Assembly: GCF_030547075.1 (NCBI RefSeq)
Contig: NZ_JAUOQH010000003.1
Span: 124,001 to 188,000 of the forward strand
Source: Alteromonas sp. 1_MG-2023
Lineage (GTDB): Bacteria > Pseudomonadota > Gammaproteobacteria > Enterobacterales > Alteromonadaceae
Length of the DNA: 64,000 nucleotides
Direction of reading: 5' to 3'
Positions 61,133 to 64,000 of this stretch are shown piece after piece. The notes under the pieces were generated by a model. It saw only the letters and a program-made list of their open reading frames with translations, was not told the DNA's origin and did no database searches. How positions within the stretch are numbered: the stretch's first letter is position 1; each line of letters starts with the position of its first letter. A program made the translations under genes and the position numbers.

Positions 61133-61957
61133 GTGGCTTCAAAATCATTTCTTGGTAAGGTAAAAAAGATAGTCGGCCCAACTTCAAAGGTCGGCAAGCT
61201 TTTAGGTGGTTACGAGAAACTGCGTGAAGCTAATTTTATCTCAACGCATTTTTCAAACTATCTCGCACCTGTAGTTGCGCAAACTCAAAACCTAAAGGCA
61301 GAAAGCTACCAAATCCGGCACAATGTATACTGTGAAGAGCTCGGTTTTGAACCATTAAGAGATGATTCACAAGAGAAAGATGAATTTGACGAATTTTCAA
61401 CGCCCTGTCTAATCAAGCATAAAGGTTCAGACCATTATGCTGGCACTGTACGCTTAGTTAAACCTCAAGAAAGTCATCAACAGTTGCCCATTGAAAAATA
61501 TTGTCTTAATTCAATAACCCACGAAACACTGAATCCTACTCACTTTGAACGCCATCAAGTTTGCGAGATATCGCGACTAGCCGTTCCTCAAGAGTTCCGA
61601 AAACGTGTAATGGATCAATATCAAGGTGCTGCAACGGGTGTCATTAACCAATACACTTATTCAGAAAATGAGCTTCGATGCTTTCCGTTTATCGCTATTG
61701 GGTTATATTTTTCAGCTGCTGCGCTTGTGATGCACAATGACATTAAACACACTTATGTAATGATGGAACCCCGATTAGCTAGAAGTATGCGCTTTATTGG
61801 AATTCAATTCGAGCAGATTGGTCCTGTCGTTGAATATCATGGAAAACGGGCTCCGTACTACATAAACCCATCTTTACTATATGCCAATCTGAGACCGAGC
61901 TTTAAAGTCATGCTCGAAAATATACAAAACTCAGTGAATCAGCATCCTAAAGGGTAG
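61133..61957 (+). CDS. PEP-CTERM/exosortase-associated acyltransferase (FeeM/LuxI-like GNAT)
   Basis: The 274-aa product matches the family of GNAT-fold N-acyl transferases that includes exosortase-associated acyltransferases and N-acyl amino acid synthases. It contains AESYQIRHNVYCEELGFEPL, HYAGTVRLVKP, EISRLAVPQEFRKR and a C-terminal MEPRLARSMRFIGIQFEQIG VVEYHG segment. These enzymes often use acyl-ACP to acylate amino acids, or serve exopolysaccharide/protein-sorting systems. No exosortase gene is in the window. The start is GTG with GGAAG upstream. It lies 8 bp before the ThiF-nitroreductase gene, so the two are almost certainly co-expressed and may act on the same substrate. Confidence 0.8.
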   Translation: MASKSFLGKVKKIVGPTSKVGKLLGGYEKLREANFISTHFSNYLAPVVAQTQNLKAESYQIRHNVYCEELGFEPLRDDSQEKDEFDEFSTPCLIKHKGSDHYAGTVRLVKPQESHQQLPIEKYCLNSITHETLNPTHFERHQVCEISRLAVPQEFRKRVMDQYQGAATGVINQYTYSENELRCFPFIAIGLYFSAAALVMHNDIKHTYVMMEPRLARSMRFIGIQFEQIGPVVEYHGKRAPYYINPSLLYANLRPSFKVMLENIQNSVNQHPKG

Positions 61958-61965
61958 ATACAAAC

Positions 61966-63972
61966 ATGTTCGATTATGACAGTGCCATTTCAAGAAATAT
62001 TGGCTGGTTGACCGACGTTGAGCAACAGATTCTTAAAAATAAAAAAGTCGCTATTGCCGGAATGGGAGGCGTGGGCGGTGAACACTTTATTACGTTATTA
62101 CGGTTAGGGGTAAGCCGTTTTTCTGTTTCTGACTTTGATGAGTTCGAAATACACAACTTTAATAGGCAAGCAGGGGCGTTTATATCAACAATAGATAAGC
62201 CTAAGTGCTCGACTATGGTAAATATAGGCTTAGATATTAACCCTGAGGCGGATATCACCTCTTTCGAAGATGGAGTTAATGAAGGAAACGTAGACCGTTT
62301 CTTAGAAGATGTAGACATTTATGTCGATAGTTTAGATTTTTTTGCTCTTAGAGCACGCAAACTCCTATTTAAAAAATGTGAAGAAAAAGGAATACCGGTC
62401 ATCACGGCCGCGCCCATGGGAATGGGTACAGCTATATTATGTTTCCTTCCGGGCGGAATGACATTTGAAGAGTACTTCCGATTCGAAGATGCTGATACCG
62501 AAGATGAGCAGTATGTGAAATTTCTTATTGGCTTATCACCTTCTATGCTTCAAAGAAGTTATTTGGTAGACCCAACAAAAGCTGACTTTAAAGCGAAGAA
62601 AGGCCCATCAACTATCACTGCCGTTAAACTCTGTGCAGGTTTCGCTGAAACTTATGTTCTCAAATTGCTGTTGAACAGAGGCAAAGTTCCTTGCGCGCCT
62701 AATGGAATTCATTTCGATGCTTATACTAATAAGCTGAAGAAGACATGGCGCCCTATGGGTAATAGAAACCCTATACAAAAGCTGATGTTTAACGTTGCAA
62801 AAAGTATAGTACTAAAAGAAAAAGAGCCTCTTCCCGCCGCCCTCCCCCTTTCGCCAATTGAAAAAGTATTGGATACCGCTCGTTGGGCCCCTAGTGGGGA
62901 CAATACTCAAGTTTGGCGATTCGACATTCAAAGCGAAACATCCTGCGCAGTGTATGGGACAGACACCAGAGATTGGGTAGTTTATGACTTAGATGGTAGT
63001 GCCAGTCAAATGGCACTGGGTGGCCTTATTGAAAATATCAAGTTGGCAGCAGGTAATATTGGCTACCAGGCCGATGTAAGTTACGAGCCAACAACTGATC
63101 ACAAGAGCCGTTATAAATTTCTAATTACACTGTCTGAATTGAATGCTGTACAACCTAAATTCGATAAAGAACTTCACGCTCATATCAAACGACGAACTGT
63201 CCAGCGTAAGCCTATGGGCACCCTATCCTTATCTAATATAGAAAAGGGCAAGCTTGAAAAAGCTTTGCCAACAGGATACAGCATTATTTGGAAAGAGAGT
63301 TTTGAAGATAAATTTTCTATGGCCAAATTGCTTTATGGAAACGGAAAAACGCGCCTTTCAATGAAAGAAGGCTTCGATGTTCACAGCAAAATTATTGAAT
63401 TTACGCCAAAATCTCAAGACTCCTCGAAAGAGCAGCTTAGTAACAATGAACTCAGCAAAGATAAACTCCCTGCAAAATCGTTGGGCGTAGATCCACTAAC
63501 GGTTGCTTTAACAAAATGGTCTTTAAGCAACTGGCCTAGACTTGAGTTTATGGGGAAATACCTTGGCGGTACTGTGGTACCTAGGTTTTTAATGGATTTC
63601 GTTCCAGCTTTAAAATCTTCAGCCATTTTTGCTATTGTTGCAGATGAAGAGCCAACATCAGAACAAGACTTTTTTAGTGCGGGTAGAGCTGTTCAACGGT
63701 TTTGGTTAGAAAGTTCAGTATTAAATTTAGGGTTTCAACCCTGCCAAACACCAGTCATATTCTCAAACTACCTACGTAACAATGTAACTTTTACTGATAA
63801 CCGCATTACTATAAAAAACGCTGACAAGATGGATGAGAATTATAAAAATATATTCGGCGATGAGATTAGTAAGAAAATAGTATTTATGGGTAGATTAGGA
63901 AGAAGCGAAGTCCCTGAATTTAGGTCTGTACGATACTCTCTGGATGAGCTCAGCATAACTAAGCCAGAGTAG
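61966..63972 (+). CDS. ThiF/E1-like adenylyltransferase fused to a nitroreductase domain
   Basis: The 668-aa protein has an N-terminal E1/ThiF/MoeB-like adenylation domain (about 10-260): nucleotide motif GMGGVGGEHF, SDFDEFEIHNFNRQAGAF with the R/Q residues that contact ATP, and VDSLDFFALRARKLLF. The usual CxxC zinc pairs of ThiF/MoeB are not evident. From about 300 follows a nitroreductase-like FMN domain (SPIEKVLDTARWAPSGDNTQ and WRFDI), interrupted by a charged insert near 470-510. The same architecture is known in the Rv1355c-type family. E1-like plus flavin oxidoreductase domains recall azoline/azole-forming enzymes of RiPP pathways. It is 8 bp after the acyltransferase gene. The substrate is unknown. 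Confidence 0.82.
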   Translation: MFDYDSAISRNIGWLTDVEQQILKNKKVAIAGMGGVGGEHFITLLRLGVSRFSVSDFDEFEIHNFNRQAGAFISTIDKPKCSTMVNIGLDINPEADITSFEDGVNEGNVDRFLEDVDIYVDSLDFFALRARKLLFKKCEEKGIPVITAAPMGMGTAILCFLPGGMTFEEYFRFEDADTEDEQYVKFLIGLSPSMLQRSYLVDPTKADFKAKKGPSTITAVKLCAGFAETYVLKLLLNRGKVPCAPNGIHFDAYTNKLKKTWRPMGNRNPIQKLMFNVAKSIVLKEKEPLPAALPLSPIEKVLDTARWAPSGDNTQVWRFDIQSETSCAVYGTDTRDWVVYDLDGSASQMALGGLIENIKLAAGNIGYQADVSYEPTTDHKSRYKFLITLSELNAVQPKFDKELHAHIKRRTVQRKPMGTLSLSNIEKGKLEKALPTGYSIIWKESFEDKFSMAKLLYGNGKTRLSMKEGFDVHSKIIEFTPKSQDSSKEQLSNNELSKDKLPAKSLGVDPLTVALTKWSLSNWPRLEFMGKYLGGTVVPRFLMDFVPALKSSAIFAIVADEEPTSEQDFFSAGRAVQRFWLESSVLNLGFQPCQTPVIFSNYLRNNVTFTDNRITIKNADKMDENYKNIFGDEISKKIVFMGRLGRSEVPEFRSVRYSLDELSITKPE

Positions 63973-63983
63973 CCTGTGAATCA

Positions 63984-64000
63984 TGGTATTTAAGCCCTGT
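63984..64000 (+). other. Possible start of the next plus-strand gene
   Basis: An ATG at 63984 (ATG GTA TTT AAG CCC TGT) is open to the window edge, 11 bp after the previous stop. Too short to judge. Confidence 0.2.

Overview
The window looks like chromosome of a marine gammaproteobacterium of the Alteromonadales (Alteromonas-like). This rests on the backbone gene order queA-tgt-yajC-secD-secF, suhB, trmJ-cysE and iscR-iscS-sufBCD, a YjfI-to-YjfC type operon, a long 531-aa isocitrate lyase, malate synthase G and CheV. Genus-level assignment is inference. I saw no rRNA, tRNA or CRISPR array.

Layout. (1) 1-4.4 kb: Fe-S cluster assembly operon on the minus strand (iscR, iscS, sufB, sufC, start of sufD), with IscR-type operators in front of iscR and, separately, in front of sufB. 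(2) 4.4-26.8 kb: an accessory island lying between iscR and cysE, which sit close together in related bacteria. It holds a secreted RHS/YD-repeat protein with a small partner and a candidate immunity gene, decayed genes (HNH nuclease remnant, a gene broken by an in-frame TGA), a 24-bp tandem repeat array, an ankyrin locus with a probable frame break, a Tn7-like transposition module (tnsA-tnsB-tnsC-tniQ plus an unknown 112-aa gene), a decayed acetyltransferase, and a five-gene, translationally coupled cluster (epimerase, glycosyltransferase, radical SAM/SPASM enzyme, WG-repeat/methyltransferase fusion, histidine phosphatase).

(3) 26.8-37.5 kb: housekeeping backbone cysE, trmJ, suhB, secF, secD, yajC, tgt, queA, interrupted between suhB and secF by a divergent acyltransferase / membrane LytTR regulator pair. 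(4) 37.6-43.5 kb: an orphan terminator with an upstream promoter-like site (candidate small RNA), a DUF6471 gene, and a yjfI-yjfJ-channel-yjfK-yjfL-yjfM-yjfC operon. (5) 43.6-54.2 kb: rhomboid protease, VC0807-family membrane protein, glutaminase, alkaline phosphatase, CheV, and the glyoxylate shunt pair aceA and malate synthase G flanking a LysR gene; a matching 18-bp motif precedes both shunt genes.

(6) 54.3-64 kb: a patatin-like lipase, then a second accessory region. A five-gene minus-strand operon encodes a Tat-leader protein, a PqqD-like small protein, an HprK-related kinase, a nucleotidyltransferase and a UDP-glucuronate 4-epimerase-like enzyme. It neighbours a secreted serine protease, a DUF218 membrane protein, an exosortase/FeeM-type acyltransferase and a ThiF-nitroreductase fusion. 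This last block and the radical SAM cluster are the best candidates for poorly described systems.
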